Shown: positions 45,454-52,969 of the stretch, one piece after another
Layout of the letters: every line of letters starts with the position of its first letter
Position numbering within the stretch: position 1 is the stretch's first letter
Origin: JAZKHT01 sp040385245
Lineage (GTDB): Bacteria > Pseudomonadota > Alphaproteobacteria > Rhodobacterales > Rhodobacteraceae
Direction: 5' to 3'
NCBI GenBank assembly: GCA_040385245.1
Contig: JAZKHT010000007.1
Span: 248,001-312,000 of the forward strand
Length of the DNA stretch: 64,000 bases
Made by a program: the position numbers and the translations under genes
Notes under the pieces: model-generated
Seen by the model: only the letters and a program-made list of their open reading frames with translations
The model's database searches: none
Told to the model about the DNA's origin: nothing

Positions 45454-46488
45454 TCAGCCCTGCCGGATCGTGTCGCCCGGTTGCAGCGTCGGGAACAGTT
45501 CGATCACCTCTCCCCCGACAACGCCATCGGTGCGCTTACCGGCGATGATTTCGGCGGCCCGGCGGCCGATCTCCAGTCGGCAGGCATCCATCGTGGCCAA
45601 CCGGCGCGGCAAGCCGTCCAGCAGCTCCACCCCGTTGAACCCGGCCAGCCCCACCTTGCCCGGCACGTCGATACCCTGCGCCAGACAGTACAGCAGGCCG
45701 CCAGCGCCGATCATATCGTTGGAGTAGTACAAAAAATCCACGTCCGGGTTGCGGGTCAGAACCGCCTCGGTCATCTCGCGGCCCTTCAGCAGGGCAGAGC
45801 CGCCGGAATAGAATTCGCGGTCGGCCAGATGCAGCCCCGACCTTGCCAACGCCTCTTCAAACCCTTTCAGGCGTTTGCGGGCCCGGTGGTCGTGCGGCAT
45901 CATGGTGCCCAGAAACGCGATGCGTCGATAGCCTGCGGCGATGATCGCCTCGGCCATCTGACGACCGGCGCGGTGGTGCGAAATTCCCACCGCACTGTCG
46001 ATGGCAGGGCCGTCGATATCCATGATCTCGACAATCGGGATACCGGCCTGCGCCAGCATGGCACGGGCGGCATCGGTATGTTCCAGCCCCGCCACAATCA
46101 TGCCGGACGGACGCCAGGACAACATCTCGTAGATCACCGATTCCTCGCGTTCCGGGGAATAGTTGGTAACGCCGACGACGGGTTGCAGGCCGGTGTCTTC
46201 CAACACTTCGGAAATCCCGGTCATCACTTCGGGGAAAACCATGTTCGACAGCGACGGGATGACGACCCCCACCAGATTGACCCGCTGGCTGGCAAGCGCA
46301 CCCGCGATCTTGTTTGGGACATAGCCAAGGTTGCGCGCAGCCTCTAACACCCGCTCTCTCGTGGCTTCCGATACATCGCCACGGTTGCGCAGAACGCGGC
46401 TAACGGTCATTTCGCTGACGCCGGATGCTTCGGACACATCACGCAATGTCAACGTGCGCCGGGGATCAAAACCTGGGGACTTTGTCAC
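45454..46488 (-). CDS. LacI/GntR-type transcriptional regulator
   Basis: 344 residues from a GTG at 46488; an ATG at 46557 is open but its leader looks like promoter. The N-terminus is a LacI helix-turn-helix (TLRDVSEASGVSEMTVSRVL) with hinge NKIAGALASQR. The rest is a periplasmic-binding-like effector domain. It resembles gluconate repressors (GntR). An operator-like palindrome lies 81 bases upstream of the chosen start, so self-repression is likely. No gluconate genes are in the window. Confidence 0.88.
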   Translation of the reverse strand: MTKSPGFDPRRTLTLRDVSEASGVSEMTVSRVLRNRGDVSEATRERVLEAARNLGYVPNKIAGALASQRVNLVGVVIPSLSNMVFPEVMTGISEVLEDTGLQPVVGVTNYSPEREESVIYEMLSWRPSGMIVAGLEHTDAARAMLAQAGIPIVEIMDIDGPAIDSAVGISHHRAGRQMAEAIIAAGYRRIAFLGTMMPHDHRARKRLKGFEEALARSGLHLADREFYSGGSALLKGREMTEAVLTRNPDVDFLYYSNDMIGAGGLLYCLAQGIDVPGKVGLAGFNGVELLDGLPRRLATMDACRLEIGRRAAEIIAGKRTDGVVGGEVIELFPTLQPGDTIRQG

Positions 46489-46830
46489 TTGTCGAGATGT
46501 CCTGATGTAACTGCCTGCTCCTTTGTTAGCCCTAAAGGACCCCCTTGTCCAAGCCATGATTCCGGGCTATGTTACCGCTAACAGCACATCCGTTCGGATG
46601 CTGGCGATATCCTGCGCGTCCTGCAAGCTCTCAACCCAGACGCAACGGACCCAAGGGGGGTGGTGGGCCAAAAGTCACCCCCCTTACTCTTTCCCCCCTC
46701 ACCGTTTCGTGCCTTGCTTTGGGTCAATGCCTTTGCGTTTGCGCAGGAACAGCGCCGCCCTTTGCCGGTTCTCCAGCACGCGCCGGGAAAACCATTCCCC
46801 GGCCTGCACAACCCACTGGAGGAGATCCAC
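46489..46830. other. Intergenic region holding regulator promoter and a leader hairpin
   Basis: 342 bases without a gene. It holds a leftward promoter-like TTGGAC-N17-CTAACA (for the LacI-type gene), the palindrome at 46569-46584, and a perfect 10-bp hairpin (46653-46662 with 46676-46685, AAGGGGGGTG/CACCCCCCTT) 146 bases before the exported-protein gene. I see no other coding signal. Confidence 0.6.
46569..46584. promoter_or_regulatory. GntR-type operator candidate
   Basis: ATGTTACCGCTAACAG: arms TGTTA and TAACA around CCGC. E. coli GntR sites have the form ATGTTA-N4-TAACAT, so it matches 11 of 12 fixed positions. It lies just upstream of the -35 of the LacI-type gene. Confidence 0.6.
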
Positions 46831-47367
46831 ATGAACACGATCCGCACATTGGCCGCATCGGCAGCCATCGTCGCCTTTTCCGCCGCCGGTGCGATGGCAC
46901 AGGATGGCATGGTGACGGTCGATCTTTCGGGCGTCAGCGCCGACATCGCAACTGAACTGAGCATTGATGCGGCCCAGGTGCCCGCAACCGTGATGCTGCC
47001 TGCCGGCATCGCTGCGCGCGCCTGTGCCACCAGCGCGTCGGATTCGACGTCGACCTGCACCGCCACGGTCGTCAGCCCCAGCCTGGTCGAATTCGTACGC
47101 GGGCGTGACACGAATGGCGAAGGGTTCGTGTCGGTCGACATCACCGACGTGAAGTCAGACCTGTCAACCGAGCTTTCCGTGTCCGACATCGAAGACGTGC
47201 CCGGCATGGTCATGTTGCCGGTCGGTCTGGCGGCGCAGGCCTGCGGTCTGAACGCTGCGGAACTGACAGCGCAGGCCGGCACGGGCGAGGCGTCGTGCAA
47301 GGCGACCAGTGTTGCACAAGGGATGAAGTCCTTTGTGCGGGACGCCATCGGTGGCGATGAAGGCTAA
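46831..47367 (+). CDS. Hypothetical exported protein with two tandem similar domains
   Basis: 178 residues with a strong GGAGGAGA site and a signal peptide (IVAFSAAGAMA). The mature part is an internal duplication: VTVDLSGVSADIATELS...PATVMLPAGIAARAC and VSVDITDVKSDLSTELS...PGMVMLPVGLAAQAC, each ending in a second Cys and an FVR stretch. Each copy probably has one disulphide. No family recognised. Confidence 0.75.
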   Translation: MNTIRTLAASAAIVAFSAAGAMAQDGMVTVDLSGVSADIATELSIDAAQVPATVMLPAGIAARACATSASDSTSTCTATVVSPSLVEFVRGRDTNGEGFVSVDITDVKSDLSTELSVSDIEDVPGMVMLPVGLAAQACGLNAAELTAQAGTGEASCKATSVAQGMKSFVRDAIGGDEG

Positions 47368-47390
47368 GAAAGCCGACCCTTACCAACGTT

Positions 47391-47413
47391 GGGGCCCCTT
47401 CGGGGGCCCTTTT
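47391..47413 (+). terminator. Rho-independent terminator with TTCG loop
   Basis: A 7-bp stem (GGGCCCC / GGGGCCC) closed by a TTCG tetraloop and followed by TTTT. It ends the exported-protein gene. Confidence 0.88.
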
Positions 47414-47464
47414 CACAGGCACATGTTGCACATGGAACCGTTTCAAAGCAAATAGGGGCCGCGT

Positions 47465-47540
47465 GGCCCCGTAGCTCAACGGATAGAGCGGTCCCCTCCT
47501 AAGGGACAGGTTGCAGGTTCAAGTCCTGCCGGGGTCACCA
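47465..47540 (+). tRNA. tRNA-Arg (CCU)
   Basis: 76 bases with encoded CCA. Acceptor stem GGCCCCG/CGGGGTC, anticodon stem GTCCC/GGGAC, loop CTCCTAA (anticodon CCT), TTCAAGT in the T arm. It is the boundary of the integrated element and its probable attachment gene. Confidence 0.97.
47516..47540. other. Putative attachment site (attL) in the tRNA-Arg 3' end
   Basis: Tyrosine integrases commonly recombine in tRNA 3' halves. The base composition drops sharply right after CCA, an integrase follows 1.5 kb later, and the tRNA is intact, so the core probably lies in this segment. The exact core needs the right end, which is outside the window. Confidence 0.45.
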
Positions 47541-47738
47541 ATGAAATCAAATACTTGTTATATTTCTACAATCTGCCCAGAGGTTCGTTGAACTTTGGAG
47601 GTCTCTTTGTCGAGCCTTTCGGATAGGGCGGGGTCGTGAAGTTTCTACGGCCAGCATAAGACATTGTTTCGATGTTGTTCGTGTCCAAACTCCGTGCCAA
47701 GGTCGAGCATCATCACTTGATTGGCGGTGTTGACTTTA
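47541..47738. other. AT-rich spacer after tRNA-Arg
   Basis: 198 bases of AT-rich sequence with no gene seen. It should contain the promoter for the toxin-like gene and integrase arm sites. Confidence 0.5.
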
Positions 47739-48281
47739 ATGTCAATGAACATTACCTTAGCTGAAATCGTTCAAGATGGCCGCCTCATCCCGGTTACGCC
47801 TCTGCTGGGTGGACACCGAAAGAGGGTTATTCTTGCAACGGCAGAGGTGTTGAAAGAGTTAAGCCCAAGTACCGCTCAATATGTCGATCCTTCCAACGCC
47901 GGTCAGCTGCGTGCGTGGGTGGATGGTTTCACCGCCGGTAGGCGCGTGACAGTTGGAAGCGACAAAAACAGGTTAGTCGACGTGAAAATTCTAAATCCTC
48001 AAGCAGACGAGGTTTGGGAAATTAGGAAACGTGACGAACCGAGTACCCGCATATTCGGCCGGTTCGCTATGAAGGATGTGTTTATTGCGACCAACATCAA
48101 AACGTCCCGAGATCTCTTCAGCGTGCAGTGGATTACGGGTGAATACATCAGATGGCCGGTGTGGCGGCAAGAAATTCGACGATGTAAGACGGTTTGGCGA
48201 AATATTTTCGCAGCTTATGAACCAGTGTCGGGAGGGCAATTGAATGACTACTTATCAAACTTTGTTGACGAGCGAAATTGA
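47739..48281 (+). CDS. HigB/RelE-like toxin candidate
   Basis: About 180 residues; ATGs at 47739 and 47745 are both possible, and neither has a good ribosome site. The last ~90 residues carry VWEIRKRDEPSTRIFGRFAMKDVFIATN and a W-x-x-EIRRCKTVWRNIF stretch, which resemble Gp49/HigB-type ribosome-dependent RNases and their uncharacterised relatives. GC is far below the host. It overlaps the HTH gene by 38 bases. The toxin role is inferred from this architecture. Confidence 0.6.
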   Translation: MSMNITLAEIVQDGRLIPVTPLLGGHRKRVILATAEVLKELSPSTAQYVDPSNAGQLRAWVDGFTAGRRVTVGSDKNRLVDVKILNPQADEVWEIRKRDEPSTRIFGRFAMKDVFIATNIKTSRDLFSVQWITGEYIRWPVWRQEIRRCKTVWRNIFAAYEPVSGGQLNDYLSNFVDERN

Positions 48282-48741
48282 TGCTAAGAACTTACCATCT
48301 TTTTGGCTCTCCTATTTTCGCGAGAAGCTTAGAGGTGAAATCAATGACCATTTGCTTGAGGCGTTTCAAGAAAGCAACCTGACTAAAGCTGATATTGCCC
48401 GTAAACTGAACCGCAGACCTGAGCAGATTACCCGCTGGCTTTCCGCGCCATGCAATCTAGAGACTGACACAATTGCCGATATTGCTTTGGCACTTGGATT
48501 GGCTCCTACATTCCAACTGCAGCGGATTGGCAATACGCAGTCCAACAATGAAGTCCACAGCCTCATTCTGGACCTTCCTGAGCCAGGCAATCCTACGCCC
48601 ACAGATGGCTCAGTTTATGTTTTGGAAAATAGGCGATCCAGAAGCATGCCCGGATCAGCAGCACTTTCTACAAGCTCTGTCGGGCCTGTCGGTGCAACTT
48701 TTTCAACGTCAGAAGCAGATATCCTTAGAAGGGTTTCATAA
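48244..48741 (+). CDS. HTH (XRE-like) protein, antitoxin candidate
   Basis: 165 residues. GGGAGGG lies just before the ATG. The helix-turn-helix is at about 35-90 (LTKADIARKLNRRPEQITRWLS ... TIADIALALGLAPTF). The C-terminal 70 residues are polar and probably flexible, as in toxin-neutralising tails. It begins inside the upstream gene and its stop touches the next start (TAATG). Confidence 0.7.
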   Translation: MTTYQTLLTSEIDAKNLPSFWLSYFREKLRGEINDHLLEAFQESNLTKADIARKLNRRPEQITRWLSAPCNLETDTIADIALALGLAPTFQLQRIGNTQSNNEVHSLILDLPEPGNPTPTDGSVYVLENRRSRSMPGSAALSTSSVGPVGATFSTSEADILRRVS

Positions 48742-49001
48742 TGCCTGAAGTAGACTCGTACAAGTTCAGTCATGTTGAACTTCTCGAACTAATGGTGAAG
48801 TCAGCAAACATTCACGATGGAAAGTGGATGTTGCAAGTGCACTTTAATATCACGGTTGCCAACATTGGCCCCGAGGAGAGTGCTGTCAGCCCTGGTGCAG
48901 TCGTAGCGGTCCAGCAAATTGGAATTATTAAAGCAAAGGATGATGCACCAAAATCACTGGTGATTGATGCAGCGATAGTTAACCCTTTGTCTACTACTTA
49001 G
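48741..49001 (+). CDS. Small conserved protein, third gene of the toxin-like unit
   Basis: 86 residues. It begins YKFSHVELLELMVKSANIHDGKWML and continues with alternating beta-like stretches (HFNITVANIGP, VVAVQQIGI, VIDAAIVNP). I recall small unassigned bacterial proteins of this shape but no function. The ATG shares a base with the HTH stop, so it is co-translated. A SecB-type chaperone would be longer (about 150). Confidence 0.6.
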   Translation: MPEVDSYKFSHVELLELMVKSANIHDGKWMLQVHFNITVANIGPEESAVSPGAVVAVQQIGIIKAKDDAPKSLVIDAAIVNPLSTT

Positions 49002-49064
49002 CGTCTCTGTTCGACTCTGTGAACAACGATCACATGATTGCTCGACGAAGGGCGATATCGCCGC

Positions 49065-50075
49065 TCAAAGATGTGCTATAATCTGCCGCAACGCCCCAAA
49101 ATCCAACACATCCGCCGCCTTGCGGAGGTGCTCCGGTGAGAATCTCCCGTACACCCGCTCCGTGATCGTGGTGTTGGAATGGCCAAGATACTGCGCGATT
49201 TCCGACATCGGCACGCCCGCTTCAGCCATCAGTCGGGCGGCCGTCCGGCGCAAATCGTGCGGCGTGATGTGAGGTAGACCCGCATTGGCGACCGCGCTGG
49301 CGAACCCGCGCTTGATCGACAGGACCGGGCCGCTGGCATATTCCACGACGAATTCTGTCATCGCCGCTTCCCGAGCTGCGGCTAACGCAGCACGTAGGGT
49401 GGGGTTGATCGGAACGATTGCCCGGCCCTTTCGCGGGCCGGTATCGTCCGTCCGCAGATTGATCTGCCCTCGATCGAGGTTCACGCGATCCCACGTCAGC
49501 TCCAGGATCGCGGACACACGCCCTGCCGTGGTCAACATCAGCAGGATCGCCAGGCGCACATGCGGCGCTGCATCCGCGGTGATCAGTCGTTCGACCTGGC
49601 TGCGATCGAGGAACCGATCGACCGGTGCCGGTTGTGCGGGCCGCTCGATCTTCGGCGCCATCTGAATGAGGCGCATGCCTTGGGCCCATTTCAGGCAGGT
49701 GCGCAGATGGCCCAGTTCTGTATGGATCGTTCCGTCTGCCCGTCCCTGGAGCCGGCGCTTCGCCGTGTAGACCCGGCAGTCGTCGACGCTGACCTGGTCA
49801 GGGCGCAACTCCCCGAAATGGGGCAGCACGGCCTTGCCAGAATGCCCCATGTGTTCGGAGATCCTGCGACCTTTCGTGTCTTCCCGGTAGGCTTCCCAGA
49901 TTGTGCGGACCGTGGTGGTACCGACGGGTAGGGTCTGGCGCAGGATTACGTCCCGCGCTTCTGCCTCGGCCTCCTTGGCGTTGAGTGCCGCAAGACGATA
50001 ACGTCGGCGTTTTCCATCCTCGAACCAGCTGACGACGAAGCGGCCGTTGAGTCGTCCGATTGTGAATTCCCGCAT
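49065..50075 (-). CDS. int: Tyrosine recombinase/phage integrase
   Basis: 336 residues. An N-terminal arm-binding and SAM-like core-binding domain precedes the catalytic domain, where Arg I lies in TTAGRVSAILELTW, the HxxR box in HDLRRTAARL, and the nucleophile Tyr in ERVYGRF. LGHSNTTITE is also typical. It reads toward the toxin-like unit and tRNA-Arg. Its start overlaps the excisionase-like gene by 130 bases. Confidence 0.93.
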   Translation of the reverse strand: MREFTIGRLNGRFVVSWFEDGKRRRYRLAALNAKEAEAEARDVILRQTLPVGTTTVRTIWEAYREDTKGRRISEHMGHSGKAVLPHFGELRPDQVSVDDCRVYTAKRRLQGRADGTIHTELGHLRTCLKWAQGMRLIQMAPKIERPAQPAPVDRFLDRSQVERLITADAAPHVRLAILLMLTTAGRVSAILELTWDRVNLDRGQINLRTDDTGPRKGRAIVPINPTLRAALAAAREAAMTEFVVEYASGPVLSIKRGFASAVANAGLPHITPHDLRRTAARLMAEAGVPMSEIAQYLGHSNTTITERVYGRFSPEHLRKAADVLDFGALRQIIAHL

Positions 50076-50233
50076 TTCTCGAACTCCTCCACAGCCTCGG
50101 CCGAGATTCGGATCATGCGGCCCACCCGAAATCCGCGCAAGACGCCGCGCTTGACCAGCTGGCGGACGGTTTCGGCCGAACAGCCCCAGCGATCGGCGAG
50201 CAACTCAGGGTCAAATGGACGTGCCGGCGTCAT
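49946..50233 (-). CDS. Excisionase-like helix-turn-helix protein
   Basis: 95 residues. The first 55 form a MerR/AlpA-like winged helix (ELLADRWGCSAETVRQLVKRG ... RVGRMIRISAEAVEEFE), as in Xis proteins that direct excision. The C-terminal 40 residues are polar and lie in the integrase overlap. The ATG overlaps the methyltransferase stop. Confidence 0.75.
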   Translation of the reverse strand: MTPARPFDPELLADRWGCSAETVRQLVKRGVLRGFRVGRMIRISAEAVEEFEKCGNSQSDDSTAASSSAGSRMENADVIVLRHSTPRRPRQKRGT

Positions 50234-50805
50234 GCTGCTGCCTCCGAAAACTTGGCGGATTCGTTGCCCCAGCCCGTCCAGCCTGGGCGGGGCTGTCGGC
50301 TGAACAGTTCCAGCCGGCGCGCATCTGGCATCAGCCGTTCCGCCGCGGCGAATGCTTCATCAGGCTTGCGGCTGTGTTCGCGGATCGGCCCCTCGATCAC
50401 CGATCGGACGGACCTGGTCGTCTTCGGAGATCCGCGCGTTCCGATCAGGAACGGCTCACCGGCGCAGCGCAACAGGTAACCGGTGCCGAAGCCGATCTTG
50501 CCGCGCTTGGTGCGCTTTACCCAGTGGCCTGCGGTCTTGAACTCGAAGCCCCACGCCTCGAGGGTGGCGATACCCTCGCGCATCATCGGGTTGGTGGCCC
50601 ATAGCCACAGCAGGCAGTTGTCTGAGGCCAGTACGCTGACCGGCATGGCCTTGATCCAGTCGATGCCTTCGCAGAGGTAATGCGCCTTGGCGTTCTTCGC
50701 CTCGCCCTTCTCGGAATAATTGTCGAAGGACCAAGGCGGGTCGGCCATGATCAGGTCGAAGCCACCCGCTGGCCGCAGGGTGATGAAATCCTGAAGGAGC
50801 GTCAT
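50230..50805 (-). CDS. MT-A70-family N6-adenine methyltransferase
   Basis: 191 residues from the ATG at 50805 with AGGG upstream. The catalytic DPPWSFDNYSEKG motif is near residue 22, then CLLWLWATNP and GTRGSPKTTRSVRSVI...EHSRKPDE, as in phage adenine methylases related to the MT-A70 family. It lacks a target-recognition domain. It probably modifies phage DNA against host restriction. Confidence 0.88.
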   Translation of the reverse strand: MTLLQDFITLRPAGGFDLIMADPPWSFDNYSEKGEAKNAKAHYLCEGIDWIKAMPVSVLASDNCLLWLWATNPMMREGIATLEAWGFEFKTAGHWVKRTKRGKIGFGTGYLLRCAGEPFLIGTRGSPKTTRSVRSVIEGPIREHSRKPDEAFAAAERLMPDARRLELFSRQPRPGWTGWGNESAKFSEAAA

Positions 50806-50853
50806 GCTGCACCCTGCGACGGGCACTGCAGCACGACCCGATATTTGAAAGCT

Positions 50854-51054
50854 TTATGCGCCTTTGGCTTTCTCGCGCTCATCGATCCAGCGTTTGAGGT
50901 CATCTTGATCGACCCCGAATTTGCGCGCGATGGCCCTTCGCGTGCCGACCATATCCGATGGCATGGGGTGTCCGCCCGGCAACAGATTCTCGATTCGGGA
51001 ACAGGCTTGGTCGTATGCAGCGATAACGTCGGCTTTGCGGGAGTCCTCTGACAT
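50854..51054 (-). CDS. Small phage protein, paralogue of the gene at 52.0 kb
   Basis: 66 residues, with an AGGAGGG site four bases before the ATG. It shows AAYDQAC...G-x-RRAIARKFGVDQDDLKRWIDER, a small helix-turn-helix-like end. The gene at 51967-52158 has the same pattern. Role unknown. Confidence 0.7.
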   Translation of the reverse strand: MSEDSRKADVIAAYDQACSRIENLLPGGHPMPSDMVGTRRAIARKFGVDQDDLKRWIDEREKAKGA

Positions 51055-51177
51055 CTTTCCCTCCTGACACGTCCTGCCAGATTTTGGCGAACGTGTAGAA
51101 GTTCGTCCTAACGAAAAATGCCAGAAGTGTCAAAGACATGCATTCATGGGAAGCGCCAATGTCTGGCCTCACGGCGA

Positions 51178-51873
51178 TCATGCTGCCGCCCCCAACTGGT
51201 CGATGTTACCGTTCGCGACGGTGAAGGTCAGGGCTACCACCCAAGGGTTCGCCTCCCATGCGTCATCGCCGTGCAGGCGGTTCCAGAGCTTCGCATAAGA
51301 CCGCTCTGCATGACGTCCGCCCGGCTCCTCGATGCCAACGGCGGTCAGGCTGTGCGGCCAGATGCCAGGGACGTAGTAGAAGGGCGGGTCCGCGCTTTCC
51401 ATTTCGACCCCTTCGGCGAGGGCATCGTTGTGGCTGATGTCCTGCAGGCGCTGCACCCGCACGTCGGTGAGGGTCAGGGTCAGGCGGCTGGCCCAGCGTG
51501 GCATGTGGATCGAAGGGCGTTTTCGGCGCAGTTCGTGGACATCATCGGTTGCGTAGTATCGAACAATCGGCCCGTCAAAGGCATGCGCCTCGCGCACCCA
51601 AAGCCTGTCGCCGAGGGCATATGGCAGGAAGTTGCGCTTTTCGATCGGGGTCAGGAATGATTTCAGGCCCTCGTCGTCCGTCTGGCAAAAGCCACCAAAC
51701 CGCTTGACCCACTTCTCGGGGGCGCATTCGGTAGCTTTGGCAGGCGGATACTGCCAAAGCCCGGCCGCGTTCAGTTCAGGTTGCGGCTTCAACATGCGTC
51801 TGGTCTGCGTCTTGCGACCTGCCAGCATGGCTCGGACCATCGACGCGGAAAAGATGATCGGACGGTTGGTCAC
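51178..51873 (-). CDS. Phage ASCH-like hypothetical protein
   Basis: 231 residues from a GTG at 51873 whose bases overlap the TGA of the small upstream gene. The N-terminus (RPIIFSASMVRAMLAGRKTQTRR) and the later LWVREAHAF...ASRLTLTLTDVRVQRLQDIS are typical of a common phage/prophage family near the ASCH (RNA-binding) fold. Function unknown. A start at 51939 is also open. Confidence 0.78.
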   Translation of the reverse strand: MTNRPIIFSASMVRAMLAGRKTQTRRMLKPQPELNAAGLWQYPPAKATECAPEKWVKRFGGFCQTDDEGLKSFLTPIEKRNFLPYALGDRLWVREAHAFDGPIVRYYATDDVHELRRKRPSIHMPRWASRLTLTLTDVRVQRLQDISHNDALAEGVEMESADPPFYYVPGIWPHSLTAVGIEEPGGRHAERSYAKLWNRLHGDDAWEANPWVVALTFTVANGNIDQLGAAA

Positions 51874-51974
51874 CGCAGCACCGCTAGGATCACAGCAACC
51901 CAGAACGGGACAGCGCACAGCAGCATCGGCGCAATCCACCAGCCGTGCGGAAAGCGGGGTGATCTGTCAGACAT
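51870..51974 (-). CDS. Small membrane peptide, 34 residues
   Basis: Encodes a peptide with polar N-terminus MSDRSPRFPHGW and a 20-residue hydrophobic helix rich in A, V, L and W. The ATG overlaps the stop of the upstream gene by 8 bases, and its TGA overlaps the GTG of the ASCH-like gene (GTGA). The two exact junctions argue that it is translated. Could be an inner-membrane phage peptide of unknown role. Confidence 0.55.
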   Translation of the reverse strand: MSDRSPRFPHGWWIAPMLLCAVPFWVAVILAVLR

Positions 51975-52158
51975 GGCGGGCCTCGATCCAGCGGGCCAGA
52001 TCCTCGGGCGTGATCTTGAAATCGCGGGCGATGCGCTTGCGGATGCCGCCGAGGTCTTCCTCGGTCAGATGACCGCTTGGTGTGATGAAACGGGCCTTCC
52101 GGCAGGCTTCGTCATAGGCGGCGAAGATCAGAGTGGTGGCAAAAGTAGTTACGGTCAT
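51967..52158 (-). CDS. Small phage protein, paralogue of the gene at 50.9 kb
   Basis: 63 residues from the ATG at 52158, five bases after AGAGG. FAAYDEAC ... LGGIRKRIARDFKITPEDLARWIEAR aligns with the other small protein at 50854-51054. The start at 52185 is unlikely because it would include a terminator hairpin. Confidence 0.68.
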   Translation of the reverse strand: MTVTTFATTLIFAAYDEACRKARFITPSGHLTEEDLGGIRKRIARDFKITPEDLARWIEARHV

Positions 52159-52176
52159 TGTCGCCTCTGAAAATGG

Positions 52177-52195
52177 CCCCGGCATGAAGCCGGGG
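52177..52195 (-). terminator. Leftward hairpin terminator in the early region
   Basis: A perfect 7-bp stem (CCCCGGC / GCCGGGG) with a 5-base loop, followed in the leftward direction by CCATTTTC. It would reduce expression of the genes further left. Confidence 0.6.
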
Positions 52196-52246
52196 CGAGT
52201 TCAACAGGGAGGTCGCGCAGGGCACCCGCTGCGCGCCGGGATGAGG

Positions 52247-52444
52247 TCAGAAGCCGCGAAGATGGTCGGCCTGCTGTAGAATCTGCGGCATCTGCCGGAC
52301 GGCCTCGGAAGCTGCTGCCATCAGCGCACCGCAGATCGTGGCGCTGACCACAAAGGCGACCGCAGCGAAGATAGCCCGCGCATTGTCGGCGATCCAGTCG
52401 CGGCGCACGGCGAGGGTATTGGTACGGGCTTGAAAGGATTTCAT
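52247..52444 (-). CDS. Small phage membrane protein
   Basis: 65 residues from the ATG at 52444, seven bases after GGAGG. A basic N-terminus is followed by a membrane helix (IFAAVAFVVSATICGALMAA) and a short polar tail. Overlaps the upstream gene by 4 bases. Confidence 0.68.
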   Translation of the reverse strand: MKSFQARTNTLAVRRDWIADNARAIFAAVAFVVSATICGALMAAASEAVRQMPQILQQADHLRGF

Positions 52445-52722
52445 GCTGTTGCCTCCGCGTGAAACCGGGCGGGCAGCGTGATGGTGCGATCGGTGATCGC
52501 TGACCCTAGTTGCTGCCGGACCGTCAGACGATCGCCCTCGATCCATGCTGAGAGAGTGTAATCGGTCTGATCACCGGCACCCATCATCTTGACCGCACGG
52601 GTCTTCGGATCGCGGAACGGCATCATCGGCACCGAGCGGCGCACCAAATCGTCGATATTGGCGTCGGCACGGCGGGCCCAGTGCAGGGCCGCGCGCAGGT
52701 TGATCGTCAGATCACCGTTCAT
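52441..52722 (-). CDS. Hypothetical phage protein
   Basis: 93 residues with no recognised domain; the C-terminal half reads as beta strands (YTLSAWIEGDRLTVRQQLG). Its ATG overlaps the stop of the upstream gene and its stop overlaps the next ATG, both as ATGA. Confidence 0.68.
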   Translation of the reverse strand: MNGDLTINLRAALHWARRADANIDDLVRRSVPMMPFRDPKTRAVKMMGAGDQTDYTLSAWIEGDRLTVRQQLGSAITDRTITLPARFHAEATA

Positions 52723-52940
52723 GCAGCATCCCCCGGCCCGGTGCTGCCTGGCGACAGGTGCAAGCGGTGCGGCTGGACGGGGTGCAGGCGGTTGGCCAGA
52801 TGCGCGGCCTTCAGATCGCGCCAGGCGTCAGCGCGGAGGCGCAGCTGGTCTTCCTCCGACAGGCTGGTGAATTTGTCGAAGTGGCCCACGACGAGGCGGG
52901 CCGTGGCCAGCGCGTCGGGTCTTGCAAAGTTTGCGGGCAT
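52719..52940 (-). CDS. Hypothetical phage protein, first gene of the leftward operon
   Basis: 73 residues, GGAGG five bases before the ATG, no domain recognised. It starts about 24 bases after the predicted start of the leftward promoter, so it is the promoter-proximal gene under repressor control. Confidence 0.7.
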   Translation of the reverse strand: MPANFARPDALATARLVVGHFDKFTSLSEEDQLRLRADAWRDLKAAHLANRLHPVQPHRLHLSPGSTGPGDAA

Positions 52941-52969
52941 GGGTCGCCTCCATCAGTTCGATGGGGGTT

